Source: Streptococcus oralis (lineage in GTDB: Bacteria; Bacillota; Bacilli; Lactobacillales; Streptococcaceae). Taken from it: a stretch of 64,000 bases of DNA. Positions within the stretch are counted from its first letter, which is position 1. Each line of letters opens with the position of its first letter. The notes below the pieces were generated by a model, which ran no database searches, was not told the DNA's origin, and was given only the letters and a program-made list of their open reading frames with translations. Positions 56,089 through 64,000 of the stretch are shown here, piece by piece. Where the stretch lies: contig NZ_RJPK01000003.1 in NCBI RefSeq assembly GCF_003943415.1, positions 93,173 to 157,172 of the forward strand, in the 5' to 3' direction. The position numbers and the translations under genes were made by a program.

Positions 56089-57081
56089 ATGGCAATGATA
56101 GAAGTAGAGCATCTTCAGAAAAATTTTGTAAAAACAGTTAAGGAACCAGGTTTGAAAGGAGCTTTGCGCTCCTTTATTCATCCTGAAAAGCAGACTTTTG
56201 AGGCGGTCAAGGATTTAACTTTTGAGGTTCCAAAAGGGCAGATTTTAGGATTTATCGGGGCTAATGGTGCTGGGAAGTCAACAACCATTAAAATGCTGAC
56301 CGGGATTTTGAAGCCCACTTCTGGTTTGTGTCGAATTAACGGCAAGATTCCGCAGGACAATCGCCAAGACTATGTCAAGGATATTGGAGTGGTCTTCGGT
56401 CAAAGAACCCAGCTGTGGTGGGATTTGGCTCTGCAAGAGACCTACACGGTCTTAAAGGAGATTTATGATGTACCAGATTCGCTTTTCCATAAGCGTATGG
56501 ACTTTTTAAATGAAGTCTTGGATTTGAAGGAATTTATCAAAGATCCCGTGCGGACTCTTTCACTTGGTCAACGGATGCGGGCGGACATTGCGGCTTCCTT
56601 GCTCCACAATCCCAAGGTTCTCTTTTTAGATGAGCCGACCATTGGTTTGGATGTTTCGGTCAAGGATAACATTCGCCGGGCTATCACCCAGATCAATCAG
56701 GAGGAAGAGACTACTATTCTCTTGACCACTCATGACCTGAGTGATATTGAGCAACTTTGTGATCGGATTTTTATGATTGACAAAGGGCAGGAGATTTTTG
56801 ATGGAACGGTGAGTCAGCTCAAGGAGACCTTTGGCAAGATGAAGACTCTTTCCTTTGAACTGGTGCCAGGGCAAAGTCATCTCGTTTCTCACTATGAAGG
56901 CTTGCCTGATATGACTATTGATAGACAAGGAAACAGTCTCAATATTGAATTCGATAGTTCCCGCTACCAGTCGGCTGATATTATCAAGCAAACCCTGTCT
57001 GATTTTGAAATTCGTGATTTGAAGATGCTAGATACGGATATTGAGGATATTATCCGTCGCTTCTATCGAAAGGAGCTCTAA
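56089..57081 (+). CDS. ABC-2 type exporter ATP-binding protein
   Basis: A 330-residue ABC ATPase of the drug/lipid exporter type. Walker A GANGAGKST, Q-loop FGQRTQLWW, signature LSLGQRMR, Walker B LFLDEPTIGLD and TTHDLSDIEQ are intact; about 85 further residues form a C-terminal accessory domain. ATG at 56089 follows AGGGAGATAG; a second ATG is two codons later. It heads a three-gene operon with two ABC-2 permeases. Substrate unknown. Confidence 0.9.
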   Translation: MAMIEVEHLQKNFVKTVKEPGLKGALRSFIHPEKQTFEAVKDLTFEVPKGQILGFIGANGAGKSTTIKMLTGILKPTSGLCRINGKIPQDNRQDYVKDIGVVFGQRTQLWWDLALQETYTVLKEIYDVPDSLFHKRMDFLNEVLDLKEFIKDPVRTLSLGQRMRADIAASLLHNPKVLFLDEPTIGLDVSVKDNIRRAITQINQEEETTILLTTHDLSDIEQLCDRIFMIDKGQEIFDGTVSQLKETFGKMKTLSFELVPGQSHLVSHYEGLPDMTIDRQGNSLNIEFDSSRYQSADIIKQTLSDFEIRDLKMLDTDIEDIIRRFYRKEL

Positions 57082-57082
57082 G

Positions 57083-57901
57083 ATGGTCAAATTATGGAGA
57101 CGTTATAAACCCTTTATCAATGCAGGGATTCAGGAGTTGATTACCTATCGAGTCAACTTTATTCTCTATCGGATTGGTGATGTCATGGGGGCCTTTGTGG
57201 CGTTTTATCTCTGGAAGGCTGTCTTTGATTCCTCGCAGGAGTCCTTGATTCAGGGCTTCAGTATGGCGGATATTACCCTCTACATCATCATGAGTTTTGT
57301 GACCAATCTCTTGACTAGGTCGGATAGCTCCTTTATGATTGGGGAGGAGGTTAAGGATGGCTCCATTATCATGCGCTTGTTGCGACCAGTTCATTTTGCA
57401 GCCTCTTATCTCTTCACCGAGCTTGGTTCTAAGTGGTTGATTTTTATCTCTGTTGGACTGCCATTTTTAAGTGTCATTGTGTTGATGAAAATTTTATCAG
57501 GGCAAGGTATTGTAGAAGTGCTGGGACTAACTACCCTTTATCTATTTAGCTTGACGCTGGCCTATCTGATTAACTTTTTCTTTAATATCTGCTTTGGATT
57601 TTCAGCCTTTGTATTTAAAAATCTATGGGGTTCCAATCTACTTAAGACTTCCATAGTGGCCTTTATGTCTGGGAGTTTGATTCCCTTGGCTTTCTTTCCC
57701 AAAGTGGTTTCAGATATTCTGTCCTTCTTGCCTTTTTCATCCTTGATTTATACTCCAGTCATGATTATCGTTGGGAAATACGATGCCAGTCAAATTCTTC
57801 AAGCGCTTTTGCTACAGTTTTTCTGGCTCTTAGTGATGGTGGGCTTGTCTCAGTTGATTTGGAAACGGGTTCAGTCATTCATCACCATTCAAGGAGGTTA
57901 G
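57083..57901 (+). CDS. ABC-2 type exporter permease (DUF990-like), first
   Basis: A 272-residue membrane protein with about six helices, of the ABC2_membrane_6/DUF990-type family. The start ATG at 57083 has AAGGAGCTC upstream; a longer in-frame reading from 57041 lies in the ATPase gene and is rejected. It begins 1 base after the ATPase stop. It should dimerise with the next permease. Confidence 0.87.
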   Translation: MVKLWRRYKPFINAGIQELITYRVNFILYRIGDVMGAFVAFYLWKAVFDSSQESLIQGFSMADITLYIIMSFVTNLLTRSDSSFMIGEEVKDGSIIMRLLRPVHFAASYLFTELGSKWLIFISVGLPFLSVIVLMKILSGQGIVEVLGLTTLYLFSLTLAYLINFFFNICFGFSAFVFKNLWGSNLLKTSIVAFMSGSLIPLAFFPKVVSDILSFLPFSSLIYTPVMIIVGKYDASQILQALLLQFFWLLVMVGLSQLIWKRVQSFITIQGG

Positions 57902-57902
57902 T

Positions 57903-58688
57903 ATGAAAAAATATCAACGCATGCATCTGATTTTTATCAGACAATACATCAAACAAATCATGGAATACAAGGTTGATTTTGTGGTTGGTGTTTTAGGTGT
58001 TTTCCTGACCCAAGGCTTGAACCTCTTGTTTCTCAATGTCATCTTTCAACATATTCCATCCCTAGAAGGCTGGACTTTTCAAGAGATAGCTTTTATTTAT
58101 GGTTTTTCCTTGATTCCCAAGGGTCTGGACCATCTCTTTTTTGACAATCTCTGGGCACTGGGGCAACGATTGGTGAGAAAGGGAGAGTTTGATAAGTATC
58201 TGACTCGTCCTATCAATCCTCTTTTTCACATTCTGGTTGAGACCTTTCAGATTGATGCCTTGGGTGAACTTTTGGTCGGTGGCTTTTTACTAGGGACAAC
58301 AGTATCAAGTATTGCTTGGACTCTTCCAAAATTCCTGATTTTTCTAGTCTGCATTCCTTTTGCGACCTTGATCTATACTTCCTTGAAAATCGCGACTGCC
58401 AGTATCGCTTTTTGGACCAAGCAGTCAGGCGCCATGATTTACATTTTTTATATGTTTAATGACTTTGCTAAGTACCCGATTTCTATTTACAATTCGCTTC
58501 TTCGTTGGTTGATTAGCTTTATCATCCCCTTTGCCTTTACAGCCTACTATCCTGCCAGCTATTTCTTGCAGGACAAGGATGTACTCTTTAACATTGGTGG
58601 TTTGATGCTGATTTCCCTTGTTTTCTTTGTCATTTCTTTGAAACTATGGGACAGGGGCTTGGATGCCTACGAAAGTGCGGGTTCGTAA
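57903..58688 (+). CDS. ABC-2 type exporter permease (DUF990-like), second
   Basis: A 261-residue membrane protein with about six helices, partner of the previous permease, starting 1 base after it, with AAGGAGG overlapping the upstream stop. FDKYLTRPINPLFHILVETFQIDALGE is a conserved cytoplasmic segment of this family. Such ATPase-permease-permease sets are widespread in Firmicutes, and substrates are mostly undetermined. Confidence 0.87.
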   Translation: MKKYQRMHLIFIRQYIKQIMEYKVDFVVGVLGVFLTQGLNLLFLNVIFQHIPSLEGWTFQEIAFIYGFSLIPKGLDHLFFDNLWALGQRLVRKGEFDKYLTRPINPLFHILVETFQIDALGELLVGGFLLGTTVSSIAWTLPKFLIFLVCIPFATLIYTSLKIATASIAFWTKQSGAMIYIFYMFNDFAKYPISIYNSLLRWLISFIIPFAFTAYYPASYFLQDKDVLFNIGGLMLISLVFFVISLKLWDRGLDAYESAGS

Positions 58689-58701
58689 AAGGAAGAATCT
58701 C

Positions 58702-58729
58702 AAAGCCTCGTCTCAGGACAGGCTTTTTC
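58702..58729 (+). terminator. Terminator of the ABC-2 operon
   Basis: AAAGCCT / AGGCTTT with five T. Confidence 0.65.
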
Positions 58730-58748
58730 TAATGGAGATAAAAATTTC

Positions 58749-58776
58749 TTGACATCTATTCTCAGAGTGCTATACT
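58749..58776 (+). promoter_or_regulatory. Promoter of tRNA-Thr
   Basis: TTGACA, 16 bases, TATACT, ending 12 bases before the tRNA. Confidence 0.85.
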
Positions 58777-58788
58777 AAAAGAGTAATC

Positions 58789-58861
58789 GCCGATTTAGCT
58801 CAGTCGGTAGAGCAACGCACTCGTAACGCGTAGGTCACAGGTTCGATCCCTGCAATCGGCA
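58789..58861 (+). tRNA. tRNA-Thr (anticodon CGT)
   Basis: A 73-base tRNA: acceptor GCCGATT / AATCGGC, D arm GCTCAGTCGGTAGAGC, T arm ACAGGTTCGATCCCTGC-type, anticodon loop CTCGTAA giving CGT, which reads ACG. The last anticodon-stem pair is A-C. CCA is not encoded. Confidence 0.93.
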
Positions 58862-58866
58862 GAATC

Positions 58867-58892
58867 AAGAAGTCCATTAGGGCTTCTTTTCT
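58867..58892 (+). terminator. Terminator after tRNA-Thr
   Basis: AGAAGTCC-ATTA-GGGCTTCT with T residues. Confidence 0.75.
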
Positions 58893-58949
58893 CTTATCAC
58901 TACTATTCAACCACTTAGACCGAGATACAGACCAGATAGGCAAAAGGGC

Positions 58950-58978
58950 TTGTTCTTGAAAAAATCCTCTGCTATAAT
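58950..58978 (+). promoter_or_regulatory. Promoter of the small membrane protein gene
   Basis: TTGTTC, 17 bases, TATAAT with extended TGC. Confidence 0.65.
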
Positions 58979-59051
58979 GATTTTTGTAAAGGGCGTGAGG
59001 GGTCAGTATCAGACAACTCAAGAACCAAAAAAAGAAAATGGAGATAAAAAA

Positions 59052-59369
59052 ATGAAAAAATTATTGGGACTTGTATTTTTAGTAGCAGCAGCGGTTGTAT
59101 TGTATTTTGGCTATATTGGTTGGCCAAGTTTGGATGTCAATCTCTGGTCATTGATTCCAGTAGGTTTGTTCCTCTATTTCACTCTAGAAAACTTTTTGAA
59201 AAAAGATTATAAGGCTAGTCTCATGTGCTTGATTATTGCCTTTATCATTGCAAATGCTATTTTGGACCTTTTGCCAATTTCAAGTGGTTTGGTGATTGGT
59301 GCAGGAGTGCTAGCTTGTGTAGGACTTGGCTACCTCTTTCCTGATAAGGATAAAAAAGAAGATAAATAG
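59052..59369 (+). CDS. Small LiaF/LiaI-like integral membrane protein
   Basis: A 105-residue protein with three to four transmembrane helices and a charged C-terminus (FPDKDKKEDK). ATG at 59052 follows TGGAGATA; a longer frame from 58950 overlaps the promoter. The layout resembles small LiaI/DUF5668-type membrane proteins, which respond to envelope stress, but the match is weak. Function unknown. Confidence 0.75.
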   Translation: MKKLLGLVFLVAAAVVLYFGYIGWPSLDVNLWSLIPVGLFLYFTLENFLKKDYKASLMCLIIAFIIANAILDLLPISSGLVIGAGVLACVGLGYLFPDKDKKEDK

Positions 59370-59403
59370 AAAAGTCTCGAGGTTTCTCGAGACTTTGTTT
59401 TTA
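59370..59403. terminator. Bidirectional terminator
   Basis: AAAGTCTCGAG-GTTT-CTCGAGACTTT, between convergent genes. Confidence 0.85.
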
Positions 59404-61201
59404 TTTACCAGCGTAGTATTTTTGGATGCCTTTCACAATACCTGCGACTAGTCTATCTTGGTATCGATCGTCACGAATCTGTTGATTCTCAGTGAAATTA
59501 TCCATATAACCGAGTTCTAGGAGGACGGCTGGTTTGGCAGTTTCGCGTAGAACGGCAAAACTGCTTTCCAATAAGCCAGCGTCCTTGGCACCTGTTTCTG
59601 CAAGGAGAGAGGAGTGGATAGCAGCAGCGAGGCGTTTGCTTTCACTCATACGATCAGGGTGATTGTGCCAGTATTTATTAATCTTACTTGGATAATCAGG
59701 TTCATCGCTATAGGAGTAGGTTTGAATACCGCTCGCTTTTGAGTGAATGTTTCCAGTAGCATTGAAATGGATACTGATAAAGATATCAGAGTTGGTTTTA
59801 TTTACCATTCTTGAACGCTCAGTCTTAAAATCAACGTCGATATCACTGTCACGTGATGTGAGGACCTTGTAGCCTAGTTCTTCTAGCTTAGCGCGCAGTT
59901 TGCGATAGACTTGCATGTTGAGATCTTTTTCGGCTACATTGTAGTAAAAGGCGCCGGAATCTCGACCGCCATGTCCGGGATCTAGGAAAATGGTATTGCT
60001 GTATTGACCTTTTACAAATCCACCTTCTGTTGAAACTTCAGAAATCCATTGGCCGTATTTTTGGAACAGGTGTTCCTTGCCGTCTATCTTGTAGGTTCCT
60101 GATACATAATGTCCGCTATCGTCCAAATAGTAACGAGCCTTGTAATAGTCGTCATAAATCCACTCATTTTTGGCCATATAGCCACCAGACTTGAGATAGT
60201 AGGCTCCAATCCATTCACGAGCCGCATAGGTTCCATTCGCTTTTAGATAGAACCAACTGTTGTAGGCCTTGTCAAAGATCCACTCTTTTTCAGCCATGGC
60301 TCCACTAGATTTGAGGTAGTAGCTTCCTTTCCATTTATTGGAAAGCATGACTCCATTTTGTTCAAAGGCGTACCAAGTTCCCTTGATTTTCTCCCATTTG
60401 TCTCGGCTGTATTTCCCATATTCATTAGCGTAATACCAATTTTGGTCAATCTTCACCCAGGAGTTTTCCGCCATAGCCCCGCTACTGCCGAGCAGGTAAG
60501 CACCAAGGGTCGTTTTGCTGAGCATCACGCCGTTTTTGTCAAAATAATACCATGAACCATTAATTTTCTCCCATTTGTCTTGCGAGATTCTGCCAGATGG
60601 TGTGACATAATACCAATTTTGGTCAACCTTTACCCAGCCATTCTCCGCCATAGCCCCGCTTTTGGTAAGGAGATAACCATCAACGATTGTCTGAGTGAGC
60701 ATGACACCATCTTTGTCAAAGTAGTACCAAACTCCTCCGATTTTTTCCCATTTTTGTTGGATGATTTTTCCAGACTCACTGGCGTAGTACCATTTACCCT
60801 CAAGAGCTACCCAGCCATTTTCTACCATGACCCCGTCTTTATTGAGAACATAGCCATCAAAAATGGTATCATTGAGTCGGTTTCCATCGTTGTCAAAATA
60901 GTACCACTTATCTTGAATTTTTTTTCCATTTGAGGACAGGCTGATTGTTTTCATAGAAACGCCACTGTTTGTTTTCTTCCTGCCATCCTTCTTTTTTAGG
61001 AGCTTCTTCTTTTGCCTTGTCTTTTGGAAGTGTTGCAACCTCCTCTTCAGTTTTAGTTGAAAGATCTTTCTTATCTTCCTTAGAGTTGCTTTGTTCGGTG
61101 GTAGCAGGAGGATTAGCATTGCTTTCCTCTGCGTAGATAGGTGCTTGGGCAAATCCTGCCATTGAAAGGACAACAGCACTTGCCAATATAAACTTTTTCA
61201 A
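59401..61201 (-). pseudogene. Choline-binding N-acetylmuramoyl-L-alanine amidase, frameshifted at an A8 tract
   Basis: Two overlapping frames make one gene. The first, from TTG at 61201 (site TTGGAGAATA), has a signal peptide (MKKFILASAVVLSMAGFAQA), a Glu/Lys/Thr-rich linker and the first wall-binding repeat (GWQEENKQWRFYENNQP), and stops at 60908. The second continues with about ten choline-binding repeats (WYYFDxxG) and a C-terminal Amidase_3 domain: DPGHGGRDSG, AEKDLN, SIHFNA and LELGYMDN hold the zinc ligands and catalytic Glu. Eight A at 60925-60918 (minus strand) instead of seven cause the shift; seven would give a perfect 599-residue protein. It may be inactive, phase-variable or an assembly error. 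Three 177-bp units repeat inside (about 60300-60840). Confidence 0.82.
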
Positions 61202-61258
61202 CGATATTCTCCAATCATTATTTTCTAAGAAATATTATAAAATATGTCTGACGGCTTA

Positions 61259-62167
61259 TCAACTATCAAACTGAACTTCTTCTAGTAAGTATTCGATAAA
61301 GCGTTCGCCCATCTTAGACAGGCTGGTTTTTTCATGCTGGATATAGACTAGTTCAATCGGATCGTCAATGTCCAGTGGAATAGAAACGATATTGTCTCCA
61401 TTGAGGTTACTGTTCAAAATCCCTGTTGCGATCGTGTATCCGTCCAAACCAATCAAGAGGTTAAAGAGGGTGGCACGGTCACTGACTACGATGGATTTCT
61501 TGTGATGCTCTTGTGAAAGAATCTCCTCTGAAAAGTAGAAGGAGTTATGCGTCCCCTGGTCATAACTCAGATAAGGGAAGTCTTCCAAATCAGCCAGTTT
61601 GACCTTGTCTTTTTTAGCTAGAGGGTTGGTCTTGCTGACAAAGATATGCGGTTGTGCTGTAAAGAGATGGTGGGCCAAGAGGTGGTTGTCATCCAGCATT
61701 TTCGTTAAAACATCGCGGTTGTAGCTATTTAAAAAGAGGACACCGACTTCACTACGGAAGTTCTTGACATCGTCGATAATCTCCCAAGTTCGAGTTTCAC
61801 GAAGGAAAAGTTCGTATTTTTCCATATCACTTTTCTTAAGTAGCGATACAAAGGCATTGACTACAAAGGCATAGTGTTGAGACGACACGCTAAAGAGTTC
61901 GCGGTGGGCGACAGGATTTTTATAGCGTTCCTCCAGAAGCTGGGTTTGCTCTACAACTTGACGGGCATAGGAGAGGAATTCCATCCCATCGCGGGTCAAG
62001 GTAATACCCTTGGGATTGCGAATAAAGATTTCAATACCCATTTCATTTTCCAAGTCTCGAACGGCATTAGAGAGACTTGGTTGGGTAATAAAAAGTTGCT
62101 TGGCTGCCTCATTCATAGAGCCAGTTTCGACGATTTTGATAATATAGTGTAGTTGTTGAATTCTCAT
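61259..62167 (-). CDS. mtaR: LysR-type transcriptional regulator (MtaR/CpsY-like)
   Basis: A 302-residue LysR regulator. N-terminal helix-turn-helix: QQLHYIIKIVETGSMNEAAKQLFITQPSLSNAVRDLE (about residues 4-40, usual LTTR pattern), then a coinducer domain. Sequence and length match MtaR/CpsY of streptococci, which controls methionine supply and other functions, binding MET-boxes. ATG at 62167 is only six bases after its -10, so the mRNA is probably leaderless; starts upstream lie in the promoter. It is divergent from yqgQ. Confidence 0.87.
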   Translation of the reverse strand: MRIQQLHYIIKIVETGSMNEAAKQLFITQPSLSNAVRDLENEMGIEIFIRNPKGITLTRDGMEFLSYARQVVEQTQLLEERYKNPVAHRELFSVSSQHYAFVVNAFVSLLKKSDMEKYELFLRETRTWEIIDDVKNFRSEVGVLFLNSYNRDVLTKMLDDNHLLAHHLFTAQPHIFVSKTNPLAKKDKVKLADLEDFPYLSYDQGTHNSFYFSEEILSQEHHKKSIVVSDRATLFNLLIGLDGYTIATGILNSNLNGDNIVSIPLDIDDPIELVYIQHEKTSLSKMGERFIEYLLEEVQFDS

Positions 62168-62173
62168 GTTTTT

Positions 62174-62203
62174 ATTGTACCATACTTGCGGAAGAATGGG
62201 CAA
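62174..62203 (-). promoter_or_regulatory. Promoter of mtaR, leaderless
   Basis: On the minus strand TTGCCC (62203-62198), 18 bases, TACAAT (62179-62174) with extended TGG, then six bases and ATG. Confidence 0.65.
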
Positions 62204-62242
62204 TGAGGACGAAGAAAATAGGGGGAAAGAGCCGGTCCAGTA

Positions 62243-62271
62243 TTGAAAAAAAGTCTAGAATCTGCTAAAAT
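62243..62271 (+). promoter_or_regulatory. Promoter of yqgQ, leaderless
   Basis: TTGAAA, 17 bases, TAAAAT with extended TGC, then seven bases and ATG at 62279. Confidence 0.7.
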
Positions 62272-62278
62272 GGAAGCT

Positions 62279-62503
62279 ATGAAAACATTCTATGATGTGC
62301 AGCAATTTCTCAAACAGTTTGGCATTATTGTCTATGTGGGGAAGCGCTTGTATGATATTGAACTGATGAAGCTCGAACTTTCTCGGATCTATGATGCAGG
62401 TCTGATGGACAAGCTAGACTATCTAGAGGCGGAAGCTGTTCTTCGTAGAGAGCACAAGATAGAATTAGACTATTTAGAGAAAAATGGAGATAAGAACTTA
62501 TGA
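62279..62503 (+). CDS. DUF910 (YqgQ-like) small protein
   Basis: A 74-residue protein of the YqgQ family: MKTFYDVQQFLKQFG at the start and IYDAGLMDKLDYLEAEAVLRRE, fully helical. Function is unknown. Starts at 62243 or 62270 are possible in frame but lie in the promoter. Its stop overlaps the next gene start (ATGA), so it is co-translated with the rhodanese gene. Confidence 0.85.
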   Translation: MKTFYDVQQFLKQFGIIVYVGKRLYDIELMKLELSRIYDAGLMDKLDYLEAEAVLRREHKIELDYLEKNGDKNL

Positions 62504-62880
62504 CAATTTGGATTGTTTGGGGAATCGTACTAGCAATGGCGGCCTGGATGGGGTATAACTACCTTCGTATTCGTCGTGCGGCTAAGATTGTAGACAATGC
62601 AGAATTTGAAGCCTTGATTCGGAAAGGGCAATTGATTGATGTCCGTGAACCAGCAGATTTCCACAGAAAACATATCCTCGGAGCTCGCAATATTCCTTCA
62701 AATCAGTTGAAGTCAAGCCTTGCAGCTCTTCGCAAGGATAAACCTATCCTTCTCTACGAAAACCAACGCGGCCAACGAGTGACTAATGCTGCACTCTATC
62801 TGAAAAAACAAGGTTTCTCTGAGATTTATATTCTTTCTTATGGATTGGATTCTTGGAAAGGGAAAGTGAAGACGAGTTAA
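62500..62880 (+). CDS. Membrane-anchored rhodanese-like protein (YqhL-like)
   Basis: A 126-residue protein with one N-terminal helix (about residues 3-22) and a rhodanese fold (LIDVREPADFHRKHILGARNIP). At the usual active-site position the loop reads YENQRGQRV, with no cysteine, so it is probably not a sulfurtransferase. It is coupled to yqgQ. An N-in helix would leave the domain outside; an N-out helix would leave it inside. Topology is undecided. Confidence 0.85.
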   Translation: MTIWIVWGIVLAMAAWMGYNYLRIRRAAKIVDNAEFEALIRKGQLIDVREPADFHRKHILGARNIPSNQLKSSLAALRKDKPILLYENQRGQRVTNAALYLKKQGFSEIYILSYGLDSWKGKVKTS

Positions 62881-62966
62881 CATTCTATTAAAAACTGTCG
62901 AATGGTAGGTAAAGCTAGTATCTTAAGGTATCATCATATATATTAATTTTAAGGAGATTTTGTAAT

Positions 62967-63227
62967 ATGAATTCACAACAAAAGAAAAAATCCTCACTTG
63001 TTTTAGGTATCTTATCTATCGTCCTTGGTTTGCTATCTCCAATAGTAGGTCTGATTTTGGGGATCATAGGATTGGTCTTGGCTTTTTCATACCAAAAAGA
63101 ATCTGGACTAGACTATAAAACAGAAAAAATTCTCAATATCGTAGGACTTGTGGTTTCTGTACTTAACTGGATTGTAACTGTCGCAGTATTTTTTAGAATT
63201 GTAGCTGTCGCAGTATTTTTTAGATAA
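62967..63227 (+). CDS. Small membrane protein (DUF4190-like) with a duplicated C-terminus
   Basis: An 86-residue protein with three hydrophobic segments: SSLVLGILSIVLGLLSPIVG, LILGIIGLVLAF and LNIVGLVVSVLNWIVTVAVFF. The last 16 residues repeat (TVAVFFRI / AVAVFFR) because of a 27-base direct repeat at its 3' end. The site is AAGGAGATTTT. Function unknown. Confidence 0.75.
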   Translation: MNSQQKKKSSLVLGILSIVLGLLSPIVGLILGIIGLVLAFSYQKESGLDYKTEKILNIVGLVVSVLNWIVTVAVFFRIVAVAVFFR

Positions 63228-63235
63228 GCAATAAA

Positions 63236-63267
63236 CAAAAAAGCTTTAAATTTAAAGCTTTTTTTCT
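63236..63267. terminator. Bidirectional terminator
   Basis: AAAAAAGCTTTAAA-TTTAAAGCTTTTTTT, a palindromic stem between convergent genes. Confidence 0.8.
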
Positions 63268-63268
63268 T

Positions 63269-63994
63269 TTATCCACTTTTTTCTAAGTATTTTTTAATCA
63301 TCTCTAATTCTTCTTGGTTTAAGAATCGGTATTGCCCTTCTGCAAGTTCTGAATCTAACGTAAAATCACCGAACTGAACTCGTTTGAGAGAGACCACCTT
63401 GACACCGACAGAAAGAAACATCTTTTTGACCTGATGAAACTTGCCTTCAGAGATGGTGATGGTGGCTTGACTAGAGGAAGGACTAGAGGACAGAATCTCA
63501 AGCTGAGCAGGTTTACAAGTGGTCCCATCTAAAAAAACGATTCCTTCCTTAAATTGCTGGATATGGTCTGACGTGAGCAGTCTATTGACCTCTACTTGAT
63601 AGGATTTGTTGACATGGTACTGGGGATGGAGGAGTTGAAAACCAAGAGGTCCATTATCAGTCAAAAGGAGTAGCCCTGTCGTATCACGGTCTAATCTGCC
63701 GACAGCATAGAGCTGCTCAGACTGGATGTCAGGTGGAAGGAGGTCCATGACGGTTGGAAGTTTCTTATCCTTGCTAGCTGTAACGACTCCGTTTGGCTTA
63801 TGAAGCATGAGATAATTGTGCTCATATCCTTGGATTTGCCGCCCTTGAAAGACTAATTTCTGTAATCCTGTATCGACATTTTGAGCGAGGGAGCGAGCTG
63901 GACAATCGTCGACTAGGATTTCTTTTTTTAATAGAGCCTGTTTCATACCCTTGCGACTGATCTTTTCCTGGGCAAATAATCTATCTAAACGCAT
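63269..63994 (-). CDS. rsuA: 16S rRNA pseudouridine synthase (RsuA/RluB-type)
   Basis: A 241-residue enzyme: N-terminal S4 RNA-binding domain (MRLDRLFAQEKISRKGMKQ), catalytic motif GRLDRDTTGLLLLTDNG with the catalytic Asp, and GKFHQVKKMF near the end. It probably modifies U516 of 16S rRNA. The start is 6 bases from the window edge, so its promoter is not visible. Confidence 0.9.
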   Translation of the reverse strand: MRLDRLFAQEKISRKGMKQALLKKEILVDDCPARSLAQNVDTGLQKLVFQGRQIQGYEHNYLMLHKPNGVVTASKDKKLPTVMDLLPPDIQSEQLYAVGRLDRDTTGLLLLTDNGPLGFQLLHPQYHVNKSYQVEVNRLLTSDHIQQFKEGIVFLDGTTCKPAQLEILSSSPSSSQATITISEGKFHQVKKMFLSVGVKVVSLKRVQFGDFTLDSELAEGQYRFLNQEELEMIKKYLEKSG

Positions 63995-64000
63995 ACCAGC

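Noticed and set aside
60243..60933. Open frames antisense to the amidase repeats
   Set aside because: They are produced by the repetitive coding sequence and have no ribosome sites or homology.
1..64000. CRISPR array, prophage or complete insertion sequence
   Set aside because: No regularly spaced repeats, no cas genes, no transposase or phage genes are seen.

Overview
The window is typical of a Mitis-group Streptococcus (S. mitis / S. oralis / S. pneumoniae relatives). The reasons are moderate-to-low GC, many extended -10 promoters (TGnTATAAT), a boxA-boxC BOX element, a choline-binding cell-wall amidase, and near-complete copies of streptococcal genes such as vex123-vncRS, codY-pncA, murT-gatD, dpr and mtaR. 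From memory, the blocks here match several separated parts of the pneumococcal chromosome, so this is probably a related species or a rearranged strain. Species cannot be fixed by eye.

Layout. 1-4.2 kb: end of an unknown membrane protein, a nucleotidyltransferase and a four-gene polar amino acid ABC importer on the minus strand. 4.2-13.4 kb: recJ, rnjB (RNase J2), an esterase, a membrane-anchored matrixin-like protease, uvrC, a phosphoesterase and a lipoprotein. 13.6-20.9 kb: nitroreductase, pepV, a uracil-DNA glycosylase-like protein, a prolyl-tRNA editing protein, rhodanese, brnQ, an M42 aminopeptidase, a HIT protein and a VanY-type carboxypeptidase. 20.9-26.2 kb: rplK-rplA with structured RNA, a GNAT protein, apt, metA, a DnaD-like protein and tpiA. 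26.3-35.1 kb: a heterodimeric ABC exporter, dpr, a PhnA-like protein, two membrane proteins, and truA with a vitamin B6-type kinase and ECF S component. 35.1-43.3 kb (minus strand): GNAT, pepQ, gatD-murT (lipid II amidation), a second nucleotidyltransferase, an unknown anchored beta-rich protein and an RclA-like flavoprotein. 43.5-47.1 kb: a DEAD-box helicase, codY-pncA and tRNA-Leu. 47.3-54 kb: vex1-vex2-vex3-vncR-vncS and fba. 54-56 kb: a very AT-rich accessory island with an orphan deaminase-like gene. 56-64 kb: an ABC-2 exporter, tRNA-Thr, a small membrane protein, a frameshifted choline-binding amidase, mtaR, a yqgQ-rhodanese pair, a small membrane protein and an RsuA-type pseudouridine synthase.

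Regulatory links visible in the sequence: a strong CodY box directly upstream of the codY promoter; a MET-box-like palindrome on the metA promoter, with the probable regulator MtaR encoded near the end of the window; and five genes (uvrC, truA, murT, mtaR, yqgQ) whose -10 box lies only 6-7 bases before ATG, which predicts leaderless mRNAs.

The best candidate for something undescribed is the 459-residue protein at 54181-55560. It has a long helical N-terminal part and a C-terminal CxE...PCxxC deaminase core, lies alone in a foreign-looking AT-rich insert next to fba, and faces a tiny divergent ORF. The second is the choline-binding amidase, whose reading frame is broken by one extra A in an A8 tract.
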